Assembly (NCBI GenBank): GCA_000632805.1
Contig: CP007444.1
Location: forward strand, 310,001 to 374,000
Origin: Dyella jiangningensis
GTDB lineage: Bacteria; Pseudomonadota; Gammaproteobacteria; Xanthomonadales; Rhodanobacteraceae
DNA length: 64,000 bases
Direction: 5' to 3'
Shown here: positions 63,512-64,000 of the stretch, one piece after another
Position numbering within the stretch: the first letter of the stretch is position 1
Layout: each line of letters opens with the position of its first letter
Notes under the pieces: generated by a model
What the model saw: the letters and a program-made list of their open reading frames with translations, nothing else
What the model was told of the DNA's origin: nothing
Databases searched by the model: none
Program-made: the position numbers and the translations under genes

Positions 63512-64000
63512 TGGGCGGCGCGGAGCGGTTGTCTTCCGTTCCCGTCCTCGAGACCGAGCGCCTGCGGCTGCGGGCGCATCGTGCCGACGACCACGCCGAG
63601 TGCACGGCCATCTGGTCGAACCCCGAGGTCGTTCGCCATATCGGCGGACGTGCCTTTACCTCGGAAGAAGTGTGGAGACGCCTGCTGCAGTACGTGGGCC
63701 TCTGGAACCTGCTCGGTTACGGCTATTGGGCCGTGGAAGAGAAGGCCACCGGCCGCTACATCGGCGACATCGGTTTCGCCGACTTCAAGCGCGACCTGCA
63801 GCCCTCGCTGGAAGGCATGCTGGAATTCGGCTGGGTGCTGGCCCCCCACGCGCACGGCAAGGGTTATGCGAGCGAGGCCGTGGCCGCCGCGATTGCCTGG
63901 GCCGAGCAACATCGACCGAACCTGAGAGCAGTCTGCATCATCGACCCTGCCAACGAACCGTCGATCCGTGTCGCCGAGAAGGCCGGCTTCAAGCGCTGGC
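63511..64000 (+). CDS. GNAT acetyltransferase, RimJ/RimL type (cut by window edge)
   Basis: 163 codons are visible; the 3' end lies outside the window. ATG 63511 shares its A with the nusB TGA. Acetyltransf_3 pattern: LETERLRLRAHRADDHAECTAIWSNPEVVRHIGG, GYWAVEEKATGRYIGDIGF, WVLAPHAHGKGYASEAVAAAIAW (acetyl-CoA loop; HGKGYA) and NEPSIRVAEKAGFKR. It probably acetylates an amino group on a protein or small molecule. Co-translated with nusB. Confidence 0.9.
   Translation, partial: MGGAERLSSVPVLETERLRLRAHRADDHAECTAIWSNPEVVRHIGGRAFTSEEVWRRLLQYVGLWNLLGYGYWAVEEKATGRYIGDIGFADFKRDLQPSLEGMLEFGWVLAPHAHGKGYASEAVAAAIAWAEQHRPNLRAVCIIDPANEPSIRVAEKAGFKRW

Overview
The window is high-GC gammaproteobacterial chromosome. 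Gene content and order fit the Xanthomonadales, most likely Rhodanobacteraceae (Dyella/Luteibacter/Frateuria type). The indicators are the nrdR-ribD ... ribE-ribB-ribH-nusB cluster, lptFG divergent from pepA-holC, a type 2 pyrF, and many hairpin-forming intergenic repeats with the cores GGAGCGCACCC and GTGCGCGAC. The genus is inferred, not demonstrated. I saw no prophage, CRISPR array, rRNA, tRNA or complete insertion sequence.

Layout. 1-8190: truncated Fur-controlled siderophore receptor, a glutaredoxin-like protein, a YceI/cytochrome b561/YceI operon, and a giant hybrid sensor kinase. 8188-12620: holC and pepA divergent from lptF-lptG. 12.7-24.6 kb: exporter ABC protein, threonine aldolase, PHA depolymerase, methyltransferase, RDD protein, xerD, dsbC-like gene, DMT exporter and glycosyltransferase. 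24.6-34.6 kb: membrane protein of unknown function, purL, DUF2127 protein, cstA-type transporter with its small partner, and peptide deformylase. 35.2-40.8 kb: OPT transporter, then an mprF-acvB/virJ pair. 40.9-50.4 kb: SMP-30-like protein divergent from LysR-acyltransferase, pyrF, ettA, DUF817 protein, aldo/keto reductase and a TetR/hydrolase operon. 51.6-64 kb: glyA, nrdR and the riboflavin cluster, with an FMN riboswitch and four unrelated genes inserted between ribD and ribE, ending in nusB and a truncated acetyltransferase.

How the genes work together. The riboflavin genes form one pathway: RibD and RibE, RibB (with a GTP cyclohydrolase II-like domain that lacks its zinc cysteines) and RibH, under an FMN riboswitch. 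MprF would make and flip lysyl-phosphatidylglycerol, and the overlapping AcvB/VirJ-like hydrolase probably removes the lysyl group. LptF and LptG are the membrane part of the LPS exporter.

The least explained material is non-coding. (1) A 262-bp element between ribH and nusB has a 29-bp outer inverted repeat and two long internal hairpins. It is open in one frame from the ribH stop (TAATG) to the nusB start (ATGA), and the outer stem contains the nusB start codon. (2) Three ~1.2-kb composite repeats (module A, REP pair, module B) are each bracketed by half-REP units, with two further solo module-B copies. (3) About 20 REP-like units occur in total; many are inverted pairs whose two arms vary together. 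Coordinates inside repeats are read by eye and may be off by a few bases.
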